Of a stretch of DNA of 64,000 bases, positions 25,449 through 34,274 are shown piece by piece; within the stretch, counting starts at the first letter, position 1, and each line of letters starts with the position of its first letter. Source of the DNA: Micromonospora noduli (GTDB lineage: Bacteria; Actinomycetota; Actinomycetes; Mycobacteriales; Micromonosporaceae); NCBI RefSeq assembly GCF_003264365.1, contig NZ_PYAK01000002.1, positions 62,001 to 126,000 of the forward strand, read 5' to 3'. Position numbers and translations under genes: made by a program. The notes beneath the pieces are model-generated. The model saw only the letters and a program-made list of their open reading frames with translations. It was not told where the DNA came from and ran no database searches.

Positions 25449-27125
25449 ATGGATGTGCCACAGCCACGTTCCACAAGCGACAGCCCGATCCCGGACTTTC
25501 TTCCAATGGAGCGGCTGATACTGGCCGTCTGCGCCACCCGCACGCCCGCTGACGGGAGGTCGATCGCCGACAAGACGGTACGTGCGGATTTTCTGGAGCG
25601 GCTCGTCACCGGCCAGGTCAAGGGATTGCCCGGCGAAATCCGCACGATCCACCTCATCGGAGCATCCATCGTCGGCGAGTTGGTCCTGACCGGCCTCGAC
25701 ATCGGCTACCCACTGACTTTCGACTGGTGCAAATTCGACCAGGCTCCCCGGCTCTGCGACGCCAACCTGCTGAGTCTGTCACTGACGGACTCGACAATTC
25801 CCGGGCTCGACGCCACCGGAATGAGGGTCCGAGGATCGGTCAGCATGGTTCGGGTCGTCAGCACCGAGACGATTGATCTGCGCTACGCCCAGATCGACGG
25901 CGTGCTCCACTTCCGAGAGTGCGATCTCCGTAGTTCCTCGCACGCGGTCCGCGCGAGCCAGATGGCCGTCAGAAGTAACGTGTCCTTCGCCAAGACGGTC
26001 GTCTCGGGTCAGATTCGCATGATCGGCGCCCAGATCGGCGGAGCCGCCATCTTCCGCGGCGCGGATCTGCACAGTCCAAACGACGTGTGCCTGCAGGCCG
26101 AGCGTACGGAAATTGATGAGGGCCTCTGGTTCGATGCGGACGCCACACGACGAGCCGCGACCGTCGAGGGACGGATCATTCTCGACAACGCCAGGGTCGG
26201 TGGGTCCATCCTGTTGAGTGGCGTCGCACTGACCCAACCGCACCGGGGGTCGACACGCAAGCGGTTGAAAGACCGCCCCACCAGCCTGCAGGCGTACGGG
26301 CTCAAGGTCACCAGGGACATCAGATGTGACCAGGAGTTTCGGTCGGACGGGGCGATCGGTCTGTGTTTCGCCAGTGTGGAGGGGACGGTCTCGTTCGACA
26401 CGGCGACCTTTGCTCCTGGTGCGGCTGACACAGCGGCCGACCCGAGTCTGGTCGACCTGTCCGGGACGTCTGCAGGAATGGTCGACCTCGACTTCGCACA
26501 ACCTCCGGCGACGCTCGACATGACCAACGTGTCTGCCCGGGTGGTGACGGACAACCCGAGCACCTGGCCCGCCGTCATCGTGCTCGACGGGTTCGCGTAC
26601 GACCGGTTGAGTTCACCCCAACCGGTCACCGTCCGCGAGAGGATCAGGTGGCTCACCAGGGGTGACACCAACTACCGCCCGCAGCCGTACGAACAACTGA
26701 TCGCGGCGTACCGGCGCGCCGGCCAGGAGCACGAGGCGCGTGTCGTCGGTTACCGGAAACAACACGCCCGCGCGAAGGAGGTCAGAGGGATCTCGAGAAT
26801 ATGGTCGGGGATCCTGTGGGCCACCGTGGGCTACGGCTACCGCACCTGGCTCGCTTCGGTCTGGCTGATCGGGCTGACGGCCCTGGGGTGGTCCGTCTTC
26901 ACGCCGATCGGCGAGAGCGCCATCGCCGCAGTGGAGAAGCCACCGCAGTTCCACTCACTCGTCTACTCGGTGGACCTTCTGATTCCGGTGGTGAGCCTCG
27001 GGCAGGACTCGACCTGGCGCTTCGACAGCGGTGCCCGATGGGTGGCCTGGGGCCTGATCTTGTCGGGATGGGTATTGACCACGGCCGTCGCGACCGCCAT
27101 CGCGCGCGTCCTGCGCCAGGGCTGA
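25449..27125 (+). CDS. Membrane-anchored beta-helix-like protein
   Basis: 558 residues. Residues about 60-400 are a run of irregular repeats with alternating short hydrophobic residues (for example SIVGELVLTGLDI, GSVSMVRV, GGAAIFRGADLH), like pentapeptide or right-handed beta-helix proteins that actinobacterial annotations often label membrane-associated oxidoreductase. A conserved-looking block (YEQLIAAYRRAGQEHEARVV) precedes about three transmembrane helices (about 455-550) with the loop VYSVDLLIPVVSLGQ. The ATG at 25449 has a weak AGAAGAA; an in-frame TTG at 25413 is an alternative. The oxidoreductase label is not supported by any cofactor motif. Confidence 0.75.
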   Translation: MDVPQPRSTSDSPIPDFLPMERLILAVCATRTPADGRSIADKTVRADFLERLVTGQVKGLPGEIRTIHLIGASIVGELVLTGLDIGYPLTFDWCKFDQAPRLCDANLLSLSLTDSTIPGLDATGMRVRGSVSMVRVVSTETIDLRYAQIDGVLHFRECDLRSSSHAVRASQMAVRSNVSFAKTVVSGQIRMIGAQIGGAAIFRGADLHSPNDVCLQAERTEIDEGLWFDADATRRAATVEGRIILDNARVGGSILLSGVALTQPHRGSTRKRLKDRPTSLQAYGLKVTRDIRCDQEFRSDGAIGLCFASVEGTVSFDTATFAPGAADTAADPSLVDLSGTSAGMVDLDFAQPPATLDMTNVSARVVTDNPSTWPAVIVLDGFAYDRLSSPQPVTVRERIRWLTRGDTNYRPQPYEQLIAAYRRAGQEHEARVVGYRKQHARAKEVRGISRIWSGILWATVGYGYRTWLASVWLIGLTALGWSVFTPIGESAIAAVEKPPQFHSLVYSVDLLIPVVSLGQDSTWRFDSGARWVAWGLILSGWVLTTAVATAIARVLRQG

Positions 27126-27300
27126 TCCGGGGCGGGGTGCCCGCCCTCGACGGGCACGGCAGGAGTCGCGGACCAGACCGACGCGTCACACGGGCCCAGC
27201 CCTCAGCGTCAGCCGATTCTGTCGGGGGGCGCCGTTAACGTGTGGGCACTGTCGCCGCGCCGGCCGGATCGCGCCGCTCGCTGACCCTCGGAGGCCCCCC

Positions 27301-28719
27301 ATGTCCCAGGAGACGACCTACCTCGAACTGTCCGAAGTGGACGGTGCGCACAAGTTCTACGAGGTCATCGTCGACAACGCCACGCTGACGGTGCGCTACG
27401 GCCGGATCGGCGACCAGGGGCAGGTGAAGGCGAGTGCCTATCCGGACAACGCCCGCGCCCGGGCCGCCGCGGCGAAGAAGATCGGGGAGAAGGTCCGCAA
27501 GGGCTACGCGCCGGCGGTCCCCGGCGTCCGCCAGAAGCGCACCGTGTCGCGGCGGCAGATCGTGAGCACCCGCTCCACCGCCCGCACCGCCCCGGTGCTC
27601 TGGCGCTACGACTCCGGCGCCCCCGCCTTCGGCATCTTCGTCGACGGGCAGCACTGCATGGTCGGCAACGAGCACGGAGTCATCACCACGCTCGACCACC
27701 ACGCCCAGGTGCGCAGCCAGGTCCGCCTTCCCGACGGGGTGAAGTGCATCGTCGCCGACGACGCCTGGATCTACGCCGGCTGCGACGACGGCAACGTCTA
27801 TGACCTGTCCGGCAAGGTGCCCCGCGTGGCGTACGCGATCGCCCCGGAGATCGACATCTACTGGCTGGACATCCACGACGGCGTCCTCGGCGTCTCCGAC
27901 GCCGACGGCGGGATCACCGCCGTCGACCACGAGGACGAGTTCCTGTGGCGTCGCCCCGGGCGGGGGCGTTCGGCCTGGATGGTGCGGTGCGACGACGACG
28001 CGATCTACCACGGCCACTCGCAGGGCGTGACCGGCTACGAGTGGCGCACCGGCAGCGAGCTGTGGCACACCAGTACCGGTTCGGTGCTCTTCGGCTGGCA
28101 GGAGCACGGCAGTGTCTTCGCCGGCACCAGCAGCCGGGAGGTGGTGCGGCTGTCCAAGTCGGGCCGCCGCGAACGCACCTATCTGTGCGACGCCCCGGTC
28201 TTCTCCTGCGCCACCGCCGAGGGCGGCGAGTACGTCTTCGCCGGTGACAGCCAGTCCTCGATCTACTGCTTCGACGCGGCGGGCACCCGGCTGTGGAAGC
28301 TCGGCACCGGCTGCGGCTCGGCGTACTCCATGCAGTACCACGACGACCGGCTCTACGTCGTCACCACCGGCGGGCATCTGGCCTGCATCGACGCGAGCGA
28401 GCCGGGGATCCGCGCTGCGCAGGCCGGGAACGTGCCCGAGGTACGCGACGTCAAGGCCCCCCGCCAGGCGCCCCAGCCGGTGCAGCCGACGATCGTCGAG
28501 GTGACCAGCGACTCGGGCGCGGGCGTGGTCGTGCAGTGCCTGGACGACCGGGGGCGGCTGCGGATTCAGGTGCTCTCCGACGGTTACCGGCGCGACTGGT
28601 CGGTGCAGTTCCCCAAGGGGATTCGCGAGCCGGGCGCCCGCTACCTGGTGACCGAGGTGCGCGAGTCCAGCCGCGGTGGCTACTACCGCGCGTACGGCGA
28701 CATCCGCCGGCTGCGCTGA
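27301..28719 (+). CDS. WGR-domain protein with PQQ/WD-type beta-propeller
   Basis: 472 residues. The N-terminal WGR domain (about 5-75) has VRYGRIGDQGQ with Tyr for the usual Trp, and KKIGEKVRKGY at its end. WGR domains bind DNA or nucleic-acid ends in PARPs and occur in bacterial regulators. Residues about 100-385 form repeated propeller blades (WRYDSGAPAFGIFVDG, YAGCDDGNVYDL, VFAGDSQSSIYCFDAAG), and a small C-terminal beta domain follows. The ATG follows GGAGG. It lies 67 bp upstream of the nuclease gene on the same strand, so it may belong to that operon. The function is unknown; a DNA-damage sensor is a guess. Confidence 0.82.
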   Translation: MSQETTYLELSEVDGAHKFYEVIVDNATLTVRYGRIGDQGQVKASAYPDNARARAAAAKKIGEKVRKGYAPAVPGVRQKRTVSRRQIVSTRSTARTAPVLWRYDSGAPAFGIFVDGQHCMVGNEHGVITTLDHHAQVRSQVRLPDGVKCIVADDAWIYAGCDDGNVYDLSGKVPRVAYAIAPEIDIYWLDIHDGVLGVSDADGGITAVDHEDEFLWRRPGRGRSAWMVRCDDDAIYHGHSQGVTGYEWRTGSELWHTSTGSVLFGWQEHGSVFAGTSSREVVRLSKSGRRERTYLCDAPVFSCATAEGGEYVFAGDSQSSIYCFDAAGTRLWKLGTGCGSAYSMQYHDDRLYVVTTGGHLACIDASEPGIRAAQAGNVPEVRDVKAPRQAPQPVQPTIVEVTSDSGAGVVVQCLDDRGRLRIQVLSDGYRRDWSVQFPKGIREPGARYLVTEVRESSRGGYYRAYGDIRRLR

Positions 28720-28786
28720 GCCGCGAGCGCACCGCCTCGCTACCGAGGGGTCCCGGCCGCGCCCGCCCGTGTCGTAGGGTGCCGCC

Positions 28787-29890
28787 ATGGCGCACCCCGT
28801 CCGGGCCAACGGCGACGCCAGCAGGGCCTGGTGGGCTGCCCCGCCGACGGGGCGGGTCAGTCACCTGCCGGGCATCGAGCCGGAGCTGCTGCGGGTGGCA
28901 CTCGACCCGTTACCACCGGCAGCACCCGCGATCATGCACTACCGGCCCACTGTGACACGTCCTCTCGGTGACGTCGTGGACACAGTGCTCGACCAACTGG
29001 ACACCGCGGCCCTCGCGATGTTCCCCCGCTGGCTGACGGGGGCCGACCATGTCGACAGCGAGGGCACGCTCGGCGTGGCGGCGGTGCGGGCCCTCGCGGC
29101 CCGCACCGCCGCACGCTCCCGGCACTTCGGCCCGTTCCTGGCCGACCTCGCCGAGCGAGGACTGCGCGGCCCGCACCACCCCGGCGGCCGGTCCCGCTTC
29201 GCCCCGGGGGTACGCGCCGCCGGGCTCGCCCGGGTGATCGCCGACGCGTACGACCGGCAGAGCTGCGTGCTCGTCGTGGCCCTGCCCGACGCCGACGCCG
29301 ACGCCGAGCGGACGCTGGTGGCCGCCGCCGAGTGGCTCGTGCGGCACGGTGGCTTCACTGTGTGGTTGGCCGGCGGACCGCTGCGACACGCCGACCGGGT
29401 GCGCTCAGTGCCCATGCCGGTGCCGGCGCGATTCGCCGAGCTGGCCAGCACGACCGAACGGCTTCCGGCGCTCGCCGCCGAGCCGGAGTCGACGGTGCTG
29501 GCCTGGCCGCCGATCGCGGGCGTGCCCCGCCGTGACAGCGCTGCCGAGCAGGCGTTGGAACGTGCGCTCGCACCGCACGACTGGGCGCGGGGCCGGCGGT
29601 GGAACCAGACCTACGAGTGGCACGTCCTGGCCACGGCGTACCGTCTGGATCTGTTTTGGCCCACGGAGGGTCTTGCGGTCGAGGTGGACGGCCCGGAGCA
29701 TCGTGGGCGAATCGCTTTCGCCAACGACCGGCGGAGAGACGTGCAGCTGCAACTCCTCGGGCTGGACGTGCTCCGCTTCACCAACGAGCAGGTGCTCACC
29801 GACGCGCCGGCGGTGGTCGACGGGATCCGTCGGCTGCTGGCCCGGCGACGCGCGGGCGGCACGCACCCCCACGGAGATGAGACATCATGA
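28787..29890 (+). CDS. DUF559-type PD-(D/E)XK nuclease-like protein
   Basis: 367 residues. The C-terminus is a Vsr-like/DUF559 nuclease: YRLDLFWP (D288), AVEVDGPEH (E299, D301) and LLGLDVLRFTNEQVL, where R and FTNE close the fold. Residues about 60-230 look like a separate alpha/beta domain without a known motif (VLVVALPDADADAE). First gene of a three-gene unit: its stop overlaps the next start (ATGA), and the third gene encodes a double ATPase. The set suggests a nuclease guided or driven by a translocase; DNA or RNA substrate is not known. Confidence 0.82.
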   Translation: MAHPVRANGDASRAWWAAPPTGRVSHLPGIEPELLRVALDPLPPAAPAIMHYRPTVTRPLGDVVDTVLDQLDTAALAMFPRWLTGADHVDSEGTLGVAAVRALAARTAARSRHFGPFLADLAERGLRGPHHPGGRSRFAPGVRAAGLARVIADAYDRQSCVLVVALPDADADAERTLVAAAEWLVRHGGFTVWLAGGPLRHADRVRSVPMPVPARFAELASTTERLPALAAEPESTVLAWPPIAGVPRRDSAAEQALERALAPHDWARGRRWNQTYEWHVLATAYRLDLFWPTEGLAVEVDGPEHRGRIAFANDRRRDVQLQLLGLDVLRFTNEQVLTDAPAVVDGIRRLLARRRAGGTHPHGDETS

Positions 29891-30615
29891 CGAGCCCGGC
29901 GGACGTCCCGCACCTGACGCCGAACCAGATCAACGCCCTCGTGGTGCTGATGGTCGAGGCACGCCGACTCACCAACGTCGAGCTGAAAGAGCTGGCCGGT
30001 TTCACGCTGACCGGCAAGGACAACACGAAGCTCGTCGACCTGGGCCTGGTGGACACCGATCGGACGCACCGGCCCTTCGCCCACGAGCTGACCGAGCAGG
30101 GCTGGCGGGTGGCACGTCAGCTGCACACCGCCGCGCCGCCGAAGCAGGGTGGCTCGACGACCCGGTCCCTGTTCGTCGTCCTGTCCAACCTGCACCGCTC
30201 GCTGGACCGGCTCCGGGTCAGCCACGGCGATTTCTTCAAGCAGACCGAGGCAACGGCCGCCCCGGCGACCAGCGAGCCACGAGACGGAGCACCGGCACCC
30301 ACGAAGACCGCTACGACGGCTGCACCGGCTGCTGCGGCACCGGTGTCCGCGGCGGAGGTGGAGGCACTGGTTCGCTCGGCGTACCGGGATCTGGCCACCG
30401 CGCCGGGCGCCTGGGTGGGCCTCGCCGACGTCCGCGACCGGCTCGCCGACACCGATCGGGCCGCCCTCGACGCGGCGTTGCGGGCGATGGTCGGCCGGGA
30501 GGACGTCCGCATCATCCCGGTGGCGAACACCAAGTCACTGACCGCACGGGACCGGGCTGCGGCCGTCCGCATCGGGAACGAGGACAACCACGCCCTGGCG
30601 ATCGGCCCGGCATGA
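29887..30615 (+). CDS. Winged-helix-like connector protein of the nuclease-ATPase operon
   Basis: 242 residues, not matched to a named family. Residues about 8-75 read as a winged helix (LTPNQINALVVLMVEARRLT, LVDLGLVD). After an Ala/Pro/Thr-rich linker (about 115-155), residues about 155-240 may form a second similar domain (VEALVRSAYRDLATAPGAWV). It overlaps both neighbours by ATGA, so the three proteins are probably made in fixed ratio and may form a complex. A DNA-binding or adaptor role is inferred. Confidence 0.72.
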   Translation: MTSPADVPHLTPNQINALVVLMVEARRLTNVELKELAGFTLTGKDNTKLVDLGLVDTDRTHRPFAHELTEQGWRVARQLHTAAPPKQGGSTTRSLFVVLSNLHRSLDRLRVSHGDFFKQTEATAAPATSEPRDGAPAPTKTATTAAPAAAAPVSAAEVEALVRSAYRDLATAPGAWVGLADVRDRLADTDRAALDAALRAMVGREDVRIIPVANTKSLTARDRAAAVRIGNEDNHALAIGPA

Positions 30616-33600
30616 TCTCGGACGACCAGCGGGCCGCGCTGGAAGCGGTCAGTCTCAACCCGGCGGTCACCCCCGACGACGTCTGGCGACCCAGCCCGCA
30701 CAACGTGCCGGAGCTGCACGAGAAGGTGGCCGCGGAGATCCTGCGCGGGGTGGCACGGGCCCGCACCGACGACACGAGCATGCCGCTCGGGGTGGCCATG
30801 CAGGGCCGCGCGGGCGCCGGCAAGACGCACCTGCTCGGGGCGGTCCGCGAACGGATCCAGGGCGACGGCGGCTACTTCTTCCTGGTCGACATGGTCAGTG
30901 GCAAGACGTTCTGGGAGAGCGTGGCCCTGGCCCTGGTGGAGGGGATGGGCCGCCCCCACGTCGGCTGGGGCACCCAGTTGAAGACCTTCCTGCGTCGACT
31001 CACCCCCCAGCTCGGCCTGCCGGTGGAGGTCCGCGACGCGGTCGCCGGCGCCCGACCGGTGACCCGTGCGCAGCTCGACACCTTCATCTGGGCGCTGCGC
31101 GAGCGCGATCGGGAGGTCGGGCGGGACGCCCAGGACACCGCGCGGGCGCTCGTCCTGCACGGCGCCATCGACTTCGAGGCACAGGACGTCGGTTACGCGC
31201 ACCTGATCTCCGAACCGGGTGACCCGGCCGCGCGGGCGGCCTGGGGGTTGAGCGCCGCGATCCGCACCCCGCAGCAGGTCGTGCAGGACATCTCCCGGCT
31301 GATGGCCCTGACCCTGGACCCCACTGTCATCGCCGTGGACCAGCTCGACACGCTGTTCGCCCAGACCAGCACCTCACTGCTCAACCAGCATCAGGGGCTG
31401 GAGGACGGCCAGGCCAGGGTGCTCGGCCCGATCGCCGACGGCCTGCTCAAGCTCCGCGACATCACCCGCCGCACGCTGGTCGTCGTCTCGTGCCTGCCGG
31501 ACACCTGGGTGCTGTTGACCCGCACGGCGCCCACCCCGGTCGCTGACCGCTTCCGTACGGCGACCCTGCCGGACCGGATCCCCACCCCGGAGATCGGGCA
31601 GGCCATCGTGTCGAAGCGCCTCGCCGCCGCCTTCGCGGGTATGTACTTCGGACCACCGCACCCCACCTGGCCGATCGCCCCCGCCGCCTTCGCCGACGCA
31701 CCCACCCTGACGCCACGCGCCCTGCTGCGTCGGGTGGACCGCCACATCGCCTGGTGCCGTGATCGCGACGAGGTGGTCGAGCTGGACCGGCTCATCGACG
31801 GCGCCGACTCGACGCCGACGGTCAGCACCGCCCGTGGCGCTTCCGCCGATCCGACGACCGACGAGCGCCGCCTGCACGAGTTGGACGCGCGGTTCGCCGA
31901 ACTGGTCGAGGCCGCGGACGTGTCGGCCGCCGTCGACCCGAAGGGCGAGGACGAGCACATGCCGCCGCTGCTCGCCGCCGGCCTGGCCGCCTGGATCGCC
32001 GAGCAGGCGCCGACCGGCGCCACCTACAAGTACGATCCGCCGCCCGGCCGCAAGCCCGCGCTGCACGGGCGGCTCATCGAGGTGCTCGACGAGGCCACCG
32101 AGAACGAGGCGCACTGGTGCTTCCGGGCGATCGCACACCCCAATGCCATCGCCGTCACCGCCCGGGTCAAGGCCGCCTGCACCCTCGCCGGGTTGGACCG
32201 GGACCTGCCACAACGGCGGCTGATCCTGCTGCGTAACGGTCCGTGGCCGACCGGGAAGCGTACGACCGAGGTGTTGACCGGCTTCGACGCGGCAGGCGGC
32301 GTGCGGTGTGCCGTGCCGGAGGCGGACCTGCGGGTCTTCGCGGCGCTGCGGGTGATGGCGGCCGAACCGTCCACGGCCTTGCAGGAGTGGCTGGTGGCCC
32401 GCCGTCCGGCCAGCGGCACCGAGCTGTTCCGCGCGGTCCTGCCCGGGCCCGACGGGACGCGCGGCGGTGCCCAGTCGCCGACGCCCGACGACGACGAGCC
32501 ACCGTCGGGTGGCCCCGAATCCGACCCGACGAACGTGTCGGAAGCCGACGTCCCCGCTGGCATGTCGACCGGCGCGGCGGCCGAGTCCGTACCCGCCGAC
32601 CCGACCGACCTCGTGGTCGGCGAGGGCGGTCGGGCCGTTGGGCTGGGGCGGACCGTCGACGGCGGTCACCCCTTCACGGTGCCCCTGGAGTCGTTGCGCC
32701 GCCACGCGGTCGTGTTCGCCGGGTCCGGCTCGGGCAAGACCGTGCTGATCCGCCGGCTGGTCGAGGAGTGTGCCCGCGAGGGGGTCTCCGCGATCGTGCT
32801 CGACCCCAACAACGACCTGGCCCGGCTCGGCGACCCGTGGCCCGACCCGCCGGGCGGCTGGGACCCCGGCGACGCCGAACGTGCCGCCGACTACCTCGCA
32901 CACACCGAGGTGGTGGTGTGGACGCCCCGGGTCACCGCCGGTCGGCCGCTGAGCTTCCAGCCGCTGCCCGACTTCACCTCCCTGCGGGACTGGCCCGACG
33001 AGTTCGACCAGGCCGTCCGCTCCGCCGTGGAGGCACTCGCGCCACGGGCGGGCGTGGACCGCTCCAGCCGGCTCGCCCAGCAGGGCAAGGCCGTCCTCAC
33101 CGAGGCCCTCCAGGCGTACGCGCGCAGCGGGATGGTCGGCCTGCCCGGCTTCACCGAGTTCCTCACCGATCTGCCCGAGGGCGTCAGTCGGCTGGCCCGC
33201 GCCGGGAAGCTCGCCGAGGAGTTGGCCGAGGCGCTCAAGGCGGCGATGGTCACCGATCCGCTCTTCGGCGGGGTCGGCGCGCCGGCTGACCCGGGGCTGC
33301 TGCTGACGCCGTCGGCGGGGCGGCGGGCCCGGGTGTCGGTGATCAGCTTTGTCGGCCTCACCTCCGACCAGGAGCGGCAGAGCTTCGTCAACCAGTTGCA
33401 GATGGCGCTCTTCGCGTGGATCAAGCGGCACCCCGCCGGTGACCGACCGCTGGGCGGGCTGTTCGTGATGGACGAGGCGCAGACGCTCGCGCCCTCGACC
33501 GGCACCACGGCCTGCACCGCCAGCTCGATCGCGCTGGCCTCGCAGGCCCGCAAGTACGGCCTCGGGCTGGTCTTCGCCACCCAGGCGCCCAAGGGTCTGC

Positions 33601-33860
33601 ACAACCAGATCTCCGGCAACGCGACGACGCAGTTCTTCGGGCTGCTCAACGCGCCGGCGCAGATCGACGCGGCCCGGCAGCTCGCCGAGGCCAAGGGCGG
33701 GCGACTGCCGGACATCGGCCTGCTCAACAGCGGTGAGTTCTACGCGGCCGGGGAGGGGTTCTCGTTCGTCAAGGTCCGCACCCCGCTGTGCCTGACGCAC
33801 CACCCGAAGGCGCCGTTGACCCCCGAGGAGGTCGTCGCCCGCGCCCGCCCGGCTGGGTAG
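30612..33860 (+). CDS. Two-ATPase fusion: AAA/ORC-type N-terminus and HerA/DUF87-type translocase C-terminus
   Basis: 1082 residues with two P-loops. N-terminal module: Walker A GRAGAGKT (K71, T72) and Walker B VIAVDQLD (D243), like ORC/STAND-type initiator or defence ATPases. After a middle domain and an acidic Pro/Ser-rich linker (about 613-667) comes a HerA/FtsK-like module: Walker A GSGSGKT (704-710), LDPNNDLARL, Walker B LFVMDEAQ (D954, E955) and a sensor-like region FATQAPKGLHNQISGN. HerA ATPases form hexamers that pump DNA and pair with nucleases (NurA, SIR2, DUF4297). The ATG overlaps the previous stop. A longer in-frame reading to 29349 runs through the two upstream genes in another frame and is not real. 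Confidence 0.85.
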   Translation: MISDDQRAALEAVSLNPAVTPDDVWRPSPHNVPELHEKVAAEILRGVARARTDDTSMPLGVAMQGRAGAGKTHLLGAVRERIQGDGGYFFLVDMVSGKTFWESVALALVEGMGRPHVGWGTQLKTFLRRLTPQLGLPVEVRDAVAGARPVTRAQLDTFIWALRERDREVGRDAQDTARALVLHGAIDFEAQDVGYAHLISEPGDPAARAAWGLSAAIRTPQQVVQDISRLMALTLDPTVIAVDQLDTLFAQTSTSLLNQHQGLEDGQARVLGPIADGLLKLRDITRRTLVVVSCLPDTWVLLTRTAPTPVADRFRTATLPDRIPTPEIGQAIVSKRLAAAFAGMYFGPPHPTWPIAPAAFADAPTLTPRALLRRVDRHIAWCRDRDEVVELDRLIDGADSTPTVSTARGASADPTTDERRLHELDARFAELVEAADVSAAVDPKGEDEHMPPLLAAGLAAWIAEQAPTGATYKYDPPPGRKPALHGRLIEVLDEATENEAHWCFRAIAHPNAIAVTARVKAACTLAGLDRDLPQRRLILLRNGPWPTGKRTTEVLTGFDAAGGVRCAVPEADLRVFAALRVMAAEPSTALQEWLVARRPASGTELFRAVLPGPDGTRGGAQSPTPDDDEPPSGGPESDPTNVSEADVPAGMSTGAAAESVPADPTDLVVGEGGRAVGLGRTVDGGHPFTVPLESLRRHAVVFAGSGSGKTVLIRRLVEECAREGVSAIVLDPNNDLARLGDPWPDPPGGWDPGDAERAADYLAHTEVVVWTPRVTAGRPLSFQPLPDFTSLRDWPDEFDQAVRSAVEALAPRAGVDRSSRLAQQGKAVLTEALQAYARSGMVGLPGFTEFLTDLPEGVSRLARAGKLAEELAEALKAAMVTDPLFGGVGAPADPGLLLTPSAGRRARVSVISFVGLTSDQERQSFVNQLQMALFAWIKRHPAGDRPLGGLFVMDEAQTLAPSTGTTACTASSIALASQARKYGLGLVFATQAPKGLHNQISGNATTQFFGLLNAPAQIDAARQLAEAKGGRLPDIGLLNSGEFYAAGEGFSFVKVRTPLCLTHHPKAPLTPEEVVARARPAG

Positions 33861-33869
33861 CCTGGGGCC

Positions 33870-34202
33870 ATGATCTTCATTACCGCCAAGTTCCGGGTCC
33901 TGGCCGAGCACGCCGACAGGTGGCCGCAGATCGCCGCCGAGTTCACCGAGGCGACCCGGGCGGAGCCGGGTTGCCTGTGGTTCGACTGGTCCCGCAGCGT
34001 GGGCGATCCCACGGAGTACGTGCTGGTCGAGGCGTTTCGCGACGACCAGGCCGGCGGGGCCCACGTCCAGTCCGCGCATTTCCGCACGGCCCAGGAGACC
34101 CTGCCCCAGTACCTGGCCGAGACGCCGCGGATCGTGAACGCCACGGTGCCGCAGGAGGACTGGTCGCTGCTCGGCGAGATGGCCGTTCCCGAGGGTCGCT
34201 GA
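33870..34202 (+). CDS. Antibiotic biosynthesis monooxygenase (ABM) family, putative quinol monooxygenase
   Basis: A 110-residue dimeric ferredoxin-like protein of the YgiN type: IFITAKFRVLAEHADRW, EPGCLWFDWSRS, and the QSAHFRTAQ segment with the family His. Such proteins oxidise quinols or act on small reactive compounds. It starts 9 bp after the ATPase stop, so it may be read with that operon, though its family is a common stand-alone enzyme. Confidence 0.88.
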   Translation: MIFITAKFRVLAEHADRWPQIAAEFTEATRAEPGCLWFDWSRSVGDPTEYVLVEAFRDDQAGGAHVQSAHFRTAQETLPQYLAETPRIVNATVPQEDWSLLGEMAVPEGR

Positions 34203-34228
34203 CCGCCACCGGTCCGCGGTCAGCGACC
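34194..34228. terminator. Hairpin between ABM and pdxY genes
   Basis: A perfect 10-bp stem (GGTCGCTGAC / GTCAGCGACC, 15-nt loop) overlaps the ABM stop codon and lies between convergent genes. The adjacent 34211-34275 is a run of GTCCGCGG repeats. Confidence 0.55.
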
Positions 34229-34274
34229 GTCGTCAAACGCAGCCCGTCCGCGGTCCGCGGTCCGCGACCCGCCG

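Noticed and set aside
29349..30611. N-terminal extension of the double-ATPase protein
   Set aside because: The upstream part is the wrong frame of two well-supported genes; the protein proper begins at the ATGA overlap at 30612.
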